NCBI GenBank assembly: GCA_938037005.1
Contig: CALHVR010000044.1
Location: 1-5,916 of the forward strand
Source: an uncultured Leptotrichiaceae bacterium
Lineage (GTDB): Bacteria; Fusobacteriota; Fusobacteriia; Fusobacteriales; Leptotrichiaceae
Length of the DNA stretch: 5,916 nucleotides
Direction of reading: 5' to 3'
Shown one piece after another: positions 5,839-5,916 of this stretch. Numbering within the stretch: the first letter of the stretch is position 1; each line of letters starts with the position of its first letter. The position numbers were made by a program, and so were the translations under genes. A model generated the notes under the pieces. The model searched no databases and was not told the DNA's origin. It was given only the letters and a program-made list of their open reading frames with translations.

Positions 5839-5916
5839 TTAAAATTCCTCCATTATAAATTTTGACATATCTAATCTTGCTTGTAAATACTCATTTATAT
5901 ACTTTTCAAAAGCTAT
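5839..5916 (-). CDS. Unidentified protein, last 25 codons only (cut by window edge)
   Basis: A minus-strand frame open from the right edge ends with TAA at 5839-5841 and encodes FEKYINEYLQARLDMSKF followed by IMEEF. The stop is 1 base before the EIIA start codon, and the EIIA ribosome binding site (GGAGGA, 5846-5851) lies inside its last codons. That spacing is typical of operon neighbours, so this is very probably a real upstream gene. The tail is helical and charged with no recognisable motif, so I give no function. Confidence 0.6.
   Translation of the reverse strand: MAFEKYINEYLQARLDMSKFIMEEF

Noticed and set aside
1..5916. CRISPR array, tRNA or rRNA genes, riboswitch
   Set aside because: No regularly spaced repeats, no cloverleaf or rRNA-like conserved stretch, and no long 5' leader were found; short intergenic gaps leave little room.

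Overview
The window is very AT-rich (hand counts of 60-base lines are mostly 15-30% GC, with a few near 40%). Nearly all coding is on the minus strand, so genes read from right to left. Gene content combines an FtsX/LolE-type ABC exporter, a secreted Deg-type serine protease, NrdR, a DivIC/FtsB-like division protein and a PtsN-like EIIA. Together with the AT bias this suggests a member of the Fusobacteriota, probably the Leptotrichiaceae (Leptotrichia, Sneathia, Streptobacillus and relatives). That placement is inferred from style and remembered protein flavour, not from a search.

Right part (about 1200-5916) is ordinary and intact. In transcription order it holds the last 25 codons of an unidentified gene, a PtsN-like PTS EIIA, nrdR, and a DivIC/FtsB-like protein. 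A hairpin terminator (4525-4565) follows. Then come a signal-peptide-bearing trypsin/PDZ protease of the Deg9/Deg10 type, an FtsX/LolE-like permease and its LolD-like ATPase. Genes in each half are separated by 6-28 bases or overlap, so there are probably two operons: a regulatory/division one and an envelope one. Their shared theme is envelope quality control and export of lipoproteins or other envelope substrates.

Left part (1 to about 1200) is a patchwork of gene pieces, all on the minus strand: the 5' third of a DNA polymerase IV gene (dinB), the 3' end of a condensation-fold acyltransferase (alcohol acetyltransferase type), the 5' third of its natural partner (a zinc-ribbon membrane protein), about 60 codons from the C-terminal half of an AAA ATPase (DUF4143 type), and about 35 codons from the C-terminal region of MnmG (GidA). 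Each piece is recognisable, but each stops abruptly and changes into another gene within a short AT-rich stretch. The last two are joined in frame. At most one of these five genes could be complete, and only if it continues beyond base 1. The mosaic may be a real genomic graveyard formed by microhomology recombination, or a chimeric end of an assembled contig. The sequence alone cannot decide, and this is the main thing to check. I saw no tRNA, rRNA, CRISPR array, insertion sequence or clearly new system.
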